From Diadophis punctatus similis (taxonomy: Eukaryota > Chordata > Lepidosauria > Squamata > Dipsadidae): DNA of 64,000 nucleotides. The notes below the pieces were generated by a model, which made no database searches, was not told the origin of the DNA, and saw only the letters and a program-made list of their open reading frames with translations. Position 1 is the stretch's first letter, and every line of letters starts with the position of its first letter. Shown in pieces: positions 20,701 through 32,970 of the stretch. The stretch is from positions 4,854,843 to 4,918,842 of the forward strand of contig JALIGW010000032.1 in NCBI GenBank assembly GCA_023053685.1, read 5' to 3'. A program made the position numbers and the translations under genes.

Positions 20701-21064
20701 TGGGAGCAGCAAAGAGAATTATTTATAGCCTGGGAAGTGTAAACCGAGGCGCTGCTGCAATGTTACACAACTGCCTTCCCACCCGCCATCATCCACGGCT
20801 CCTTTCCAAAAAGCCCAGAGCATCCCACCACTTAACAGCCAGAAGAAAACCAAGAGCTTAGCTTTCTGGAGCTGCAATGCACGCGCTCAGGAGGAATGGC
20901 CACTTAGCCTCCCAAGTAGAGGCGTTTCACACAAACAAGGGCCTGAGTTGCAGGACTCTAAAGAGAAGATGCAAAGTCAAAGGGGAGAAGGGACCCCTGT
21001 CTTCTAGCTAGCCCCAAGGACCCATGTTCCTTTTCCCTGACTATATTGGGAGTGCATTAGGGGA
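20701..21064. other. Unique-looking sequence with a TATA/MEF2-like motif
   Basis: TTATTTATAGC at about 20720 and GC-rich context could be regulatory, but no exon or transcript evidence is visible. Confidence 0.3.
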
Positions 21065-21358
21065 GACGGGAGAGCAGCATGTGAAATTCATGTCTTTATT
21101 TGTATCCCACCTTATTTTTACAAAGATGTCAGCGAACATAATGCAACACACCTTTCCCCTCCAATTTTCTCCACCACCACCACCACCATCCTGCAAGGTG
21201 GGTTGGGCTGAAAGAAAGGGACTGGCCCAAAGTCACCCTGATGGTTTTCATGCCTCAGTCAAGACTAGAACTCACAGTCTCCTGGTGTTTGGCCCAGTCA
21301 TTCATCCAACCCTCATGGCTAAGGCAGAACTACAACTCACAGACTCCTGGTGACTGAT

Positions 21359-22582
21359 TAGAGATGTAAAATTTCCGGAAATTTTGAAGCTCGGAAAAAA
21401 ACCCGGGTTTTTTCCGTTTTTTTTCGGGGGGGAAACGGAAATTTTCGGAAAAATTGAAAAAAAATGCTACATTAGCACTTTTTTGTCTTTTTAAGATTGA
21501 AAATCATTCTGTTACTTTAGGAACATAAAATATGACTATGGACAATTTGACTTGGCATAAAATTATCACAACTAGCATATTAAAAATATAGTGTAGCCAA
21601 ACAATTATCACAAACAGAATTTACTTTTTTATATTTATTTGTAACAAAGGGAGCAACAATCTCCTGAACTGCTTACTAGTTTACTTTCAGGTCCTTTTTG
21701 TTGCTCTGCATTCTCTTCCAATGCTTTTGAGGCCTAGTGAAGAGGACAGAACAAACCAAACACACCCACTAACATGCAAAAGCAAAACTGAAACCTTTTT
21801 CTTGTTACAATAGCAGCACCTCCTAAAGCAGTGATGGCGAACCTTTTTTTCCTCAGGTGCCAAAAGAGCGTGCTTGCGCGCTATCGCGCATGCGCGAGTG
21901 CCCACACCCATAATTCAATCCCTGGGGAGGGTGAAAATGGTCTCCCCCACCACCCTGAAGGCCCTCTGGAGGCCAGAAACGGCCCGTTTCCCAACTTCAG
22001 GTGGGCCTAGTAGGCCCGTTTTTCATCCTCCCCAGGCTCCAAAGGCTTCCCTGGAGCTTGGGGAAGGTGAAAACGCCTTCCCCCGCCCGCCGGAGGCCCT
22101 CTGGAAGCCGAAAACACCCTCCCAGAGTCTCTGTGCAAGCCAAAAATTAGATGGCCGGAGCACATGCACGCTGGAGCTGAGCTAGGGCAACGGCTCGCGT
22201 GCCGGCAGATATGGCTCCGCGTGCCACCTGTGGCACGCGTGCCATAGGTTCGCCATCACTGTCCTAAAGGAAGAAATGCATACTGTTCTTGCATTGGAGG
22301 GTTCAGTTTGTTACCTAGGTCTTGCTTGTCCTCACTCAGTGCACAGAAATTAGAATAATCTGATATATTTTTTTTAGAAATGATTTGGAAAATATTTGAA
22401 CACCCTGTCTTAAAATATTTTATTCATCATGTTAAAATAAAATATTCCACAATGGTTTTTTTTCTTTTTTCAATTTTTCTAATTTTTTGGAAAAAAACAA
22501 AAAAGCCTTCAGGAAAAAAAGGGGAAAAAAAACGATTTTTCCCAGAATTTTTCCAGGTTTTTCCCGGGCCTTCACATCTCTA
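21359..22582 (-). mobile_element. Internally deleted hAT element
   Basis: The inverted ends are TAGAGATGTAAAATTTCCGG and CCTTCACATCTCTA. The flanks TGACTGAT and TCACTGAT match at 7 of 8. Both outer thirds match the reverse complement of 44209-45472, but the part encoding the transposase C-terminus is missing. A second hAT (21829-22261) sits inside it. Confidence 0.82.
21829..22261. mobile_element. hAT-type element (GTGATGGCGAACC ends), nested
   Basis: The inverted ends are CAGTGATGGCGAACC and GGTTCGCCATCACTG. A perfect 8-bp duplication TCCTAAAG lies at 21821-21828 and 22262-22269. It is inserted inside the hAT of 21359-22582. Confidence 0.88.
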
Positions 22583-22934
22583 TCACTGATCCAAAGTCAT
22601 TCATCCAGCCCTCATGGCCAAGGTGGGACTAGAACTCAGAGTCTCCTGGTGTTTGGCCCAAAGCCATTCTGCCAGCCTTCATAACTAAGATAGAACTAGA
22701 ATTCACCATCTCCTAGTTTGTAGCCTGATGCCTTAACCACTAGACCAAACTGCCTCTAAAATGACTACAGAAATATAATAGCCAGTGGCTGGTTCTTATG
22801 ATCGTACTAGAACGTAGGGTTATCCTTCAAAAGTAACAGACGATCTGAGATCAGAGTTGATAGTGCTTAGCTTATGACCAGTTGCTTAGTAACAGAATAA
22901 CAGAGTTGGAAGGGACCTTGGAGGTCATCTAGTC

Positions 22935-23249
22935 CAGGGGTCAGCAACCTGCGGCTCTGGAGCCGCATGTGGCTCTTTCATCCTTCTATTGCGGCTCCCT
23001 GTCGCCAGTTGGCACCACAATTTTGAGAGGAGCTTCCAGTTAGGGAGGGGAAAAGCATGGTGGGTTTTCCGGTCGGCTCCACAATTGATAGGGCTTTCGG
23101 TTAGGTAGAGGAAAAAGGATGCCGCGCTACGAGGAGACTCTATGGTGGGGGAACCGGACTTCCGGTCGGCTCCAGAATTGAACCGGGGGGGGGGCCTTCC
23201 TGTTAGGACCTTTGTGGCTCTTTTGAGTGTTTAAGGTTGCCGACCCCTG
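22935..23249. mobile_element. hAT-type MITE
   Basis: The ends are CAGGGGTCAGCAACC and GGTTGCCGACCCCTG. A perfect 8-bp duplication ATCTAGTC lies at 22927-22934 and 23250-23257. The interior has GGCTCTGGAGCCGCATGTGG, and no protein is encoded. Confidence 0.87.
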
Positions 23250-23458
23250 ATCTAGTCCAACCTCTTGCTCAGCAGGAGACCTTGTACCATTTCAGACAAA
23301 GGTTTATCCAATCTCTTCTTTAAAACCTCCAGTGATGGAGCACCCACAACCTCTTGGAGGCAAGTTGTTCCATTGGTTAATTAACAAAGTAACAGAGTTG
23401 GAAGGGACCTTGGAGGTCTTCTAGTCCACCCCTGCTGCTCAAGCAAGAGACCCTATAC

Positions 23459-23594
23459 CAGTGTTTCCTAACCTTGGCAACTTGAAGATATCTGGACTTC
23501 AACTCCCAGAATTCCCCAGCCAGCATTCGCTGGCTGGGGAATTCTGGGAGTTGAAGTCCAGATATCTTCAAGTTGCCAAGGTTGGGAAACACTG
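23459..23594. mobile_element. Palindromic MITE, complete
   Basis: The arms are near-perfect complements of about 60 bp. A perfect 8-bp duplication CCCTATAC lies at 23451-23458 and 23595-23602. Confidence 0.9.
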
Positions 23595-23660
23595 CCCTAT
23601 ACCATTCCAGGCAAATGGCGGTCCAGTCTCTTCTTAAAAGCCTCCAGTGAGTGTGACTCC

Positions 23661-24172
23661 AGTGAGTGTTACGACCCATCGTTTTGCTGGTTTCTAGCAA
23701 AAATGGCCTCACAGCGAACAATTGATTCGTTTAACGAATGCCAGGAAAAAAAAACATGTAAAAACGGTCACAGGGAGATACATGGAACCATTGTCATAAT
23801 TTATGACCAACACTGGGGGTTCAATTAAGGTTGTAAGTCGAGGACTAGCTGTAAAAGAGAAGATTTTAAAGCAGGGCTTTCCAACTTTGGCAAACTTTTA
23901 AGACTTGTGGACTTCAACTCCCAGAATTCCCCAGCTAGCATGTTTATGACAGTTGCCGTGTCCCCAGGTCACGTGATCCCCTTTCGGGACCTTCTGAGAA
24001 GGAAAGTCAGATTCGCTTAACGACCGTGTGACTAATTTAACAACTGCAGTGATTCACTTAACAGCTGTGGCAAGAAAGGTCATAAAACAAGGCAAAACTC
24101 ACTTAATGACTATCTTGCTTAGCAATGGGGGCTCAACTTGGGTCGTAAGATGAGGACTGCCTTTAGTTCTCT
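23661..24172. mobile_element. TCCTCGACTTACG-type MITE pieces with a palindromic MITE half
   Basis: A MITE end (GTAAGTCGAGGACTAGCTGT) lies at about 23760-23855 and a half palindromic MITE at 23886-23942. A second MITE body lies at 23943-24172. Confidence 0.6.
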
Positions 24173-24534
24173 CTACAGGTAATCCTCAACTTACAACGGT
24201 TCATTTAGTGACCGTTTTTCACACTTATGAACGGTGTAGCATCCCTGTGATCACGTGATCAAAAATTCGGAGGCAAAACTGGTTCCTATTTATGACGGTC
24301 GCAATGTCCCGGGGTCATGTGATCCCCTTTTGCGACCTTCTGACCAAGAAAGTCAATGGGGAAGCCAGATTCATTTAACGACCGTGTGACTAACTTAAGA
24401 ACTGCAGAGTGATTCACTTAACCACCATGGCGAGAGAGGTCGTAAAAAATGGGACAAAACTCACTTCACGTCTGTCTCGCATAGCAACAGAAATTTTGGG
24501 CTCAATTGTGGTCACAAGTGGAGGATTACCTGTA
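24173..24534. mobile_element. TCCTCGACTTACG-type MITE, complete
   Basis: The ends ACAGGTAATCCTCAACTTAC and GTGGAGGATTACCTGTA are inverted repeats of each other. The full family interior lies between. Confidence 0.78.
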
Positions 24535-24754
24535 AAGCTTCTAGGAGCGGGGCACGGTGGGAGGAGAACCCATACGTTTTCCAGTAAATATCCAACATTT
24601 TTGCTCAACTGTTCTGCCAACCAAGCAGCAAATTTAATCTCATTTTCAGTAAGGAACAGCCTCAGGCATTTTCCTATTTTTCCCTGTCTCCCTTTTCTAC
24701 CTGTGAAAGAGTTGAAGTCCGTAAGTCTTAAAAGTTGTCAAGTTTTTGGAGACC

Positions 24755-24830
24755 CCTTGCCTGTAACCTTCTGGATGAATGGCTACCCAGTTTCTCCTTC
24801 AAACCTCCAGTGATGGAGCACACCCACAAC
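24755..24830 (-). mobile_element. CR1 3' end fragment
   Basis: It contains CAAACCTCCAGTGATGGAGC, the minus-strand CR1 3' block. The rest is lost. Confidence 0.55.
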
Positions 24831-24959
24831 TTCTAAACCTTAAAAGAGATTTAAGTCACGGTTCCTCATATGAGTTTCAGCTACTTCCAGAATCAAGAAC
24901 AGTTTATTTACATCCAGATGTTCCACGACCCAGCTTGCTCACACTGTCAGTGCGGTTTC

Positions 24960-25225
24960 TGTCTATTTATATTTTATTTATTTATTTATTAGTGAGACTT
25001 ATATACCGCCTCACAGTGCAAGCACTCTCTAAGCGGTTTACACCATTAAGCAATGTATATTTATATTGCCCCCAACAATCTGGGTCCTCGTTTTACCTAC
25101 CTCGGAAGGATGGAAGGCTGAGTCAACCTTGAGCCGGTGAGATCTGAACAGCTGAACTGCGGATCACAGTCAGCTAAAGTGGCCTGCAGTACTGCACTCT
25201 AACTGCTGCGCCACCTCGGCTTATT
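24960..25225 (-). mobile_element. tRNA-derived SINE (Sauria-like)
   Basis: It is full length in reverse: tail TATTTATTTATTAG, the TATATACCGCCTCACAGTGC segment, the body and a head ending GCGCCACCTCGGC at 25209-25221. Confidence 0.8.
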
Positions 25226-25239
25226 ATTATATACTATCA

Positions 25240-25675
25240 GGGTTGGTGGGAGTTTGGTTCTTGGTAACCAAATCAAGGAACGACCAACTCAGACAAACAA
25301 GCTAACATTAAACAGCCTAATGAAGGAACCATAAGAACACTGCTGGGGCAAGAAACAAGTTTATAAAAAGAGAGCAATCCCCACTCCCTTCTAAACTGAT
25401 GATGTTACCTAGTTGGGTCATGAAACATCTGCAAGAAAACCACCAAGCTCAGAGACCATCAAGGACCTCACAGTCCTCCTCCTCCTCCTTCCCTCTGCAA
25501 ACCACATTCCTCCCTTCTCAGCACTGATGATGTTACCTAGTTGGGTCATGAAACGTCTGCAAGAAAACAAGCAAGCTCAGAGAGCACCAAGGACCCCGGA
25601 GTTCAAACCTAAGCCACAATTTCTTCTGATGGTATCATTATTCATGAATATTTCTGAATCAGGGTTAACCTGATG
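25240..25675 (+). mobile_element. Penelope-like repeat with hammerhead-like motifs
   Basis: It has two tandem plus-strand motifs, at 25396-25440 and 25521-25560. The second is the best match: GCA, CTGATGA, ACCT/GGGT stem, GAAAC, GTC, TGC. It is noncoding and shares its body with 1396-1765. Confidence 0.55.
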
Positions 25676-26199
25676 ACTTCTAGCACAGCAGCTTACATTA
25701 AAAGTTAGTTGACAAGGACAAACAATTTATTGTCTTTGTTTGCCTGATGATTAACTAGACCAAGGGTTGAGTCAATTAACCAATTTTCTGGATTTGCACA
25801 CCAGAGTGAATTATAAACTAACCACATAGGCTAAAACACGGGTGGCTAATGTGTGGTTTTTCACAACTTCTAACAAGCGTTTCCAGCAAACCTCCAGGTT
25901 GTGGGTCCCCGTTTTTTGCAAGCAAGGGGGAGGAATTTGGGCACTGGTTGCTTGCTTGCCTAAAATCCCAGAAGAATTTCTTCGGCTGGCTTATCAGTGA
26001 CCAGCAAGGGTGTTTACCTAAGTTAAGTGTCGCTGGCTGGCCAAGAACATTGCTTTTCTGCTATTCCTATCAGATCCGAAATAGCTTTTGAGGGAGAAAC
26101 TGAGGGGGGTGGGTGTTATCTTGGCACCCCAGGCATGGTTTCTGGCCCTGGCATCTTAAGCTGCGCTGCTTTGCATTTCAAGAATTGCTTATTCCAGAA
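25676..26199. other. No gene recognised
   Basis: Mixed sequence. No domain or splice-supported exon is seen. Confidence 0.4.
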
Positions 26200-26935
<736 letters not shown>

Positions 26936-27229
26936 TTAGGCTCGTTTAAAGAGTAAAAATAACCAACCAAGGCATTTATTCTGCAATTACACAACAGCGT
27001 GGGGAAACGTCAGGTGGAGCTGCATATGCCAATGCCACTTAAAACAACTTCCCTCTGCAAATTGGAATAAACACTTTCTACCTACATGCAATTATTTACA
27101 GATTCAAAATCTGTATATTAAAGAAAATAACATGTGTTAATAAATGAAAACAAAGGAAGAACTCCTGCAATGTAACAAGGACAGAAGTTTGGAATCCCTG
27201 CTACTCAATAAAGAGAGAGAGGAATAACA
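26936..27229. other. No gene recognised
   Basis: A/T-rich spacer between two microsatellite blocks. Confidence 0.4.
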
Positions 27230-27231
27230 GA

Positions 27232-27305
<74 letters not shown>

Positions 27306-27348
27306 CTCTCCCTTTCCCATCTCTCTCTCTCTTTCTCTCTCTCTCTCC

Positions 27349-27438
<90 letters not shown>

Positions 27439-27483
27439 ACTCTCTCTCTCATCTACCCTATCTCTCTCTCTCTCTCTCTCTCT
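27230..27483. repeat. Compound microsatellite (GT)n-(TC)n-(TGTC)n-(TC)n
   Basis: About 36 GT units are followed by TC-rich sequence, about 16 TGTC units (27350-27416) and more TC repeats. Confidence 0.93.
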
Positions 27484-27726
27484 GGTATCCATCCAAGGAT
27501 CCTTCTGTTTCTGCTTTCAGAAACCCTTCCTACTCTTCCTTGCAGAATTCTCCTAGCTCAAAACTCTTTTCAGGCCTCCAGCGTGTCTGGGTGCCCTGGC
27601 CACTTTCAGTGATTTTCCAAAATACTTAATTCTGGGGATTACTCTGAATCTTTCTTTTTTTTAAAAAAATCATCTTTTTTGGAACTTCAATTTCTTCAGA
27701 CTGTAGTACCTTATTTTTTACAACGT

Positions 27727-28340
27727 ACAGGTAGTCCTCGACTTACGACAGTTTGTTTAGAGACCGTTCGAAGTTACAACAACTCTGAAAAAAAGTAACT
27801 TAGGACCATTCGGATGTTGGGCAACTGACTCTATTTATGACGGTCGCATTTTCCCAGGGTCATGTGATCCCGTTTTGCGACCTTCTCACAAGCAAATCAG
27901 TGGGGAAGCCTGATTCACTTAATAACGGTGTTAACTGGCTTAATAACGATAGTGATTCACTTAACAAATGTGGCCAGAAAAGTCGTAAAACGGGGCAAAA
28001 CTCACTTAACAAATGTCTCACTTAGCAACATAAATTCTGGGTTGGAATCTAGGCGTCTTAAAAGTATTCATATTCGTCAACTGACTCACATTTATGACGG
28101 TCGCATTTTCCCAGGGTCACGTGATCCCCTTTTGCGATCTTCTCACAAACAAATCAGCGGGGAAGCCTGATTCACTTAATGACTGCACGATTCACTTAAC
28201 AACTGAAGGGGGATTCCCTTGACAACTGGAGCAAAAAAAAAGAGCTGGTAAAATGGGATAAAACTCACTTAATGGTCTCGTTTAGCAATGGAAATTTGGG
28301 GCTCCGTTGTGGTCGTTAAGACGAGGACTACCTGTAGTCC
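27727..28340. mobile_element. Two TCCTCGACTTACG-type MITE copies, fused
   Basis: The first begins ACAGGTAGTCCTCGACTTAC at 27727. A second family interior restarts at about 28078 (CAACTGACTCACATTTATGA) and ends AGACGAGGACTACCTGTA at about 28335. This may be a duplicated internal block rather than two insertions. Confidence 0.7.
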
Positions 28341-28627
28341 GCACCCGAAGCCCCTCCATTGACAAAGTCAGTTTGTGATTCTCTTGTGCGACTTCCTCCA
28401 CGGCTGGTGCAAATATTTGGTGCCCTTTCAAAACTCTGTCAACACAAAATTTCCCAGCTCTTCCCGGCTGCCCTCCAAATCTTCTTTCATGGTGCTGAGG
28501 ATGTGTTCTTTACTAACTGCTGATTTCACTGTTATTTTTAATTTGGGGTTTTCGCTTTGCTACGGCTTCATTGTTGTGAGTGGATCATGGAGTCAGTTAA
28601 AGGGAAAGCTAGCTTTTGAATTCGGTG
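28341..28627. other. No gene recognised
   Basis: Short unique-looking sequence. Confidence 0.35.
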
Positions 28628-28837
28628 GATGGAGAGAGAGAGAGAGAGATATTAGAGAGAGAGATATTAGAGAGAGAGATGAGAGAGAAAGAGATGAGAG
28701 AGATTGAGATTAGAGAGATGAGAGAGAGAGATATTAGAGAGAGAGATGAGAGAGAGAGATATTAGAGAGAGAAAGAGATTAGAGAGAGAATGACAGAGAG
28801 ATATTAGAGAGAGAGAGATGACAGAGAGAGAGAATGA

Positions 28838-28907
<70 letters not shown>

Positions 28908-28915
28908 AGAGAGAG
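28628..28915. repeat. (GA)n-rich array with GATATTA and GATGA interruptions
   Basis: AGAGAG repeats with regularly spaced ATATTAGAGAG and GATGAGAGAG units. Confidence 0.9.
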
Positions 28916-28971
28916 AGGGGCGTTTACAAAACCAGGAATCAGCAACAGACAACTCGACTCTAACCAAATTA

Positions 28972-29249
28972 ACGTATTTTTCGGACTATAAGACGCACCA
29001 AAATTTCGAAGAGGTACGTAAGAAAAAAAAGGTTTTTGTCCTCCCCGGCTCCCAGGAGCACTCTGCAGGCCTCCCACCCCTCAGCGCACCCCGTTTTTGT
29101 GAAAAATAGGCCCATTTTTTGCAAAAATGGGACACGTGGGTGCGGCTTCAGGAGGCGAAAAATGGCTGTATTTGGTGTATAAGACGCACCAACATTTCCA
29201 CCCTTTTTTAGGGGCGGAAAAGGTGCGTCTTATACTCCGAAAAATATGG
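28972..29249. mobile_element. Mariner-like MITE
   Basis: The ends ACGTATTTTTCGGACTATAA and TTATACTCCGAAAAATATGG are inverted repeats, flanked by TA on each side (28970-28971 and 29250-29251). GACGCACC lies inside both ends. No transposase is encoded. Confidence 0.75.
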
Positions 29250-29285
29250 TAACTTGTTTGCAGGAGTTCTCCTATGCGTGGAACA

Positions 29286-29668
29286 CAGGGAGTTCCTCAC
29301 TTACGACAGTTCAGTTAATGACCATTCAAAGTTATGACGGCACCAAAAAAGGGACTTACGACCGGGTTTTTTTTCACACTTACGACTGTTGCAGCATCCG
29401 CAGGGTGACGTGATTTGCATTCGGATGCTTGGCAACGGTCACAACGGTCAGGTGATCCCCTTTTGCAACCTTCTGACCGGCAAAGTCAATGGGGAAGACG
29501 GATTCACTTAACAACTGTGTGACTGATGTAACCAACTTAACAACTTCAATGATTCACTGGCAACCGTGGCAAGGAAGGTCACAAAATGGAGCAAAACTCA
29601 CTTAACTGTCTCACTTAGCAATGGAAATTTTGGGCTCAGTTGTGGCCATAAGTCAAGGACTACTTGCA
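29286..29668. mobile_element. TCCTCGACTTACG-type MITE
   Basis: It begins AGGGAGTTCCTCACTTACGA and ends GTCAAGGACTACTTGCA. The interior blocks are in the family order. Confidence 0.72.
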
Positions 29669-29674
29669 TTTGGT

Positions 29675-31015
29675 ATTTCATTTCATGTGATACTACCACA
29701 TTATAATGCCATGGTAAGACCACACTTGGAATATTGCATCCAGTTTTGGTCACCACGATGTAAAAAAATGACATTGAGAGGGATCTTGGAGTCCTAGTGG
29801 ACAATGACTTAAATATGAGCCAACCGTGCCAAAAAAGCCAACACAGTTCTAGGCTGCATCAACAGAGAGATAGAATCAAGATCACGTGATGTTCAAATAC
29901 CACTTTATAATGCCTTGGTAAGGCCACACTTGGAATACTGCATCACCATGATACAAAAAAGATGTTGAGACTCTGGAAAGGGTGCAGAGAAGAGCAACAA
30001 AGATGATTAGGGGACTGGAGGCTAAAACATATGAAGAACGGTTGCAGGAACTGGGTATGTCTACTTTAATGAAAAGAAGGACTAGGGGAGACATAATAGC
30101 AGTCTTCCAATATCTCAGGGGTTGCCACAAAGAAGAGGGAGTCAAACTATTCTCCAAAGCCCCTGAGGGTAGAACAAGAAGCAACGGGTGGAAACTAATC
30201 AAGGAGAGAAGCAACTTAGAACTAAGGAGGAATTTCCTGACAGAACAATTAACCAGTGGGACGACTTGCCTTCAGAAGTTATGAATGTGGAAGTTTTAAA
30301 GAAGAAGATTGGACAGCCATTTGTCTGAAATGGTAGACGGTTTCCTGCCTGATCAGGGGGTTGGACTAGAAGACCTCCAAGATCCCTTCCAGCTCTATTC
30401 TGATGATTGATTGATTGATTGATTGATATGAATGTTCCATCACTGGAGGTTTTTAAGAAGAGACTGGACAACCATTTGTGTGAAATGGTTTAGGACCGTG
30501 GTGGCGAACCTATGGCACGCGTGCCACAGGTGGCACGCGGAGCCATAGCGGCCGGCACGCGAGGGTTCCCACCTGAAGCCCCGGAATGCAAAAAACTACA
30601 AAACGGAAAAACCGGAAGTGCACTTTTTCGCACTTCCGGTTTGTCCGTTTTGTAGTTTTTTGCATTCCGGAGCTTCAGGGAGCTTCCCTGAACCCTCCGG
30701 AGTGCAAAAAACAGCATACTGGCAAACCGGAAGTGCGTTTTTTCGCACTGCCGGTTTCGTCGTCCCAGGCTCCGGTAAGCCTTTGCGCGGGGGTGGGGGT
30801 GTGTGCGCATGCGCAGGGGGCAGCATGGGGGGTGTTGTGCGCATGCGTGGGGGGGAGGGAATGGGTGTGGGCACGCGAGCGCGCACGAGCGCCCCCCCCT
30901 TTTTTGGCACGCGAGCCTAAAAAGGTTCGCCACCACTGGTCTAGGGTCTCCTGCTTGAGCAGGGGGTTGGACTAGAAGACCTCCAAGGTCCCTTCCAACT
31001 CTCTTTTTCTGTAAT
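29675..31015 (+). mobile_element. CR1 LINE 3' ends, one split by a hAT element
   Basis: It contains two or more CR1 tails: blocks GGAATATTGCATCCAGTTTT, AGAAGAGCAACAAAGATGAT and GGTTGGACTAGAAGACCTCC, with a GATT run at 30406-30427. The last tail is interrupted at 30495 and resumes at 30947. Confidence 0.75.
30496..30938. mobile_element. hAT-type element (GTGGTGGCGAACC ends)
   Basis: The inverted ends are CCGTGGTGGCGAACC and GGTTCGCCACCACTG. The flanks GTTTAGGA and GTCTAGGG match at 6 of 8. Its interior contains internal repeats of ACCGGAAGTGC that are themselves inverted. Confidence 0.78.
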
Positions 31016-31405
31016 CCAGATCAATTAATCAGTGGGATGGCTTTCCTTCAGAAGCTGTGGGTGCTCCATCACTGGAAGTCTTCACGAAAAGATTGGACAT
31101 CTAATTTAATTTAATTTAATAGATTTGTATGCCGCCCAACTCCCGAGGGACTCTTGGCGGCTAACAACATATAAAATCATTATTATATATAAAAACATAT
31201 AATTAAAAAATTAAAAAAATTAAAAAAACAACATCTGACATTCATAAACCAAGGGGGGAGACCCAAATATAATCTAATTGGTCTCGCTTTCACCCCGCCT
31301 GCCGGACTGTTCTACTTGTCTGAAAAAGCACAGGGTCTCCTGCTTGAGAAGGGGGGTTGGACTAGAAGATCTCCAAAGGCCCTTCCAACTCTGTTATTCT
31401 AGATC
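31016..31405 (+). mobile_element. CR1 3' end split by an L2-like LINE tail
   Basis: CR1 sequence stops near 31100 at TTGGACAT and resumes at about 31311 with TGTTCTACTTGTCTGAAA. Between lies a minus-strand tail (TATGCCGCCCAACTCCCGAG) like that at 1766-2155. Confidence 0.65.
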
Positions 31406-31896
31406 TACATCCAGTACTTTAGAAACAGCCAATAAATGTCCATTCAAAGCACAACCCCCCCCCCCATTTCAAGGACTCCATTACATGGGGAGGGATGTCC
31501 GGCTAGCCAATCAAGTTTTATTGCAAATCACAGTATTTATCTCAATTCCACAATTCCACTAATGATAGGAAATGGGGCAAATGACATATATTCAGATTTA
31601 ACTAACTGTTCCCGCAATGCTCTATTAAACAGAGGGTTTACGGTGAAGCCAAGGCATGGCTTATAAAGAAGGAATCGTTGGTGGCCCAAGACAGGGGTTG
31701 CCCTTAAAATCTCTTGGGGTGGGGGGGTGTCTAACACTACAAAGAGAGTGGAATTACACTTGGGGGGGCTGGGGGGAGGGGAAGAATCAAATCCAAAGGG
31801 TTTCCTGCTCCTCAACGGAATGAGCTACGTAAGCGTTGAGTTCTTTGTCGCAGGTCTTTTGAGTGGAACCTGAAATACCTTACGGCTAAAATCTTT
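31406..31896. other. No gene recognised
   Basis: It has short C and G runs. No domain is visible. Confidence 0.4.
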
Positions 31897-32100
31897 TGTG
31901 GTTAGTCCTTGAGTTACGAGCAATCACTTAGTGACAGAACACTAACTCAGCGCACCGGAAACAAGGTTTCTGGCACGCCAGAAGACGCTCACACAAACGT
32001 TGTAAAATGGGGCAAGATTCGCTCAACCAATGTCTCACTGAGCAATAGAAATTTGGGGCTCAATTGTGGTCGTAAGTCGAGGACTGCCTGTAGTTCCCTC
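31897..32100. mobile_element. TCCTCGACTTACG-type MITE, internally deleted
   Basis: The left end is degenerate and the right end reads AAGTCGAGGACTGCCTGTA. Confidence 0.6.
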
Positions 32101-32128
32101 CCGCCCTGGGCACCTAAGCCCTCCAGAA

Positions 32129-32266
32129 CAGGGGTCCCCAAACTTGGCAACTTTAAGACTTGTGGACTTCAACTCCCAGAGTTTCTCAGCCAGCACAGCT
32201 GGCTGAGGAATTCTGGGAACTGAAGTCCACAAGAGTCTTAAAAGTTGTCACGGTTGTTGACCCCTG
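32129..32266. mobile_element. Palindromic MITE, complete
   Basis: It runs from CAGGGGTCCCCAAAC to GTTGACCCCTG with complementary halves. The flanks are too diverged to claim a target duplication. Confidence 0.78.
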
Positions 32267-32269
32267 CTT

Positions 32270-32740
32270 CTAGAAAACACACCAGTTCCTATCACAGTTC
32301 TTTAAGAAATTACCTACGGAAGTCGGCTATTCGTATCATTAGGAGTTTTAGGAAGGAGGATGTACAAAGATCGACTCACAGTCAACAGGTTGAATACAAT
32401 GCCACCGGTCAGCAAATCTCTCCAAAATATTTCACAACAGGCAGTCGGCAGAATTTGGTGCTGACAGCGTCCGAGGACATCAAATGTTTTCATTTGCTCG
32501 GTTAACCGACACTTCGAATAAAGCGTCTGGCTTCTGCACTGGCTACTGGGACACAGGGTCAGCTCAGACTCTCATCCAGCTATTCGAAAATGCAAATTTT
32601 ACGAACAAAAGGAGAATTCTGTTTGGAAGGAAGTTGGGCTCGTACCTCTCTAGGATTCTCGCTCTTTAGTCTTTTCCTCACCATCCTCGCTGATGTGGGC
32701 CCTCTCTACCTGCTCTAGTCTCTTCTGCAATGCAGACCAC
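32270..32740. other. No gene recognised
   Basis: Single-copy-looking sequence. Open frames are below 90 codons and have no recognisable features. Confidence 0.4.
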
Positions 32741-32970
32741 CACCTAACAGAATAACAGAATTGGAAGGGACCTCGGAGGTCCTCTAGTCCAACCCCCTGC
32801 TCAGGCAGGAGACCCTATACCACTTCAGACAAATAGCTGTCCAGCCTATTTTTTGAAAACCTCCAGTGATGGAGCATTCACAAGTTCTGGAGGCAAGCTG
32901 TTCCACTGATTAATTGTTTTAACTTTTACGAAGTTTCTCCTTAGTTCTAGGTTGCTTCTCTCCTTGATTA

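Larger units (their letters stand above)
21065..22760 (-). mobile_element. tRNA-derived SINE split by a hAT element
   Basis: The minus-strand head (GAGGCAGTTTGGTCTAGTGG, then TTAAGGCATC) lies at 22725-22758. The tail (ATTTGTATCCCACC reversed) lies near 21100. A short block with ACTCAGAGTCTCCTGGTG is repeated inside. The hAT element at 21359-22582 interrupts it. Confidence 0.6.
22885..23660 (-). mobile_element. Two CR1 LINE 3' ends with nested MITEs
   Basis: The minus-strand CR1 end (AACAGAGTTGGAAGGGACCT) begins at about 22888 and again at about 23388. The first is interrupted by the hAT at 22935-23249 and the second by the palindromic MITE at 23459-23594. Confidence 0.75.
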
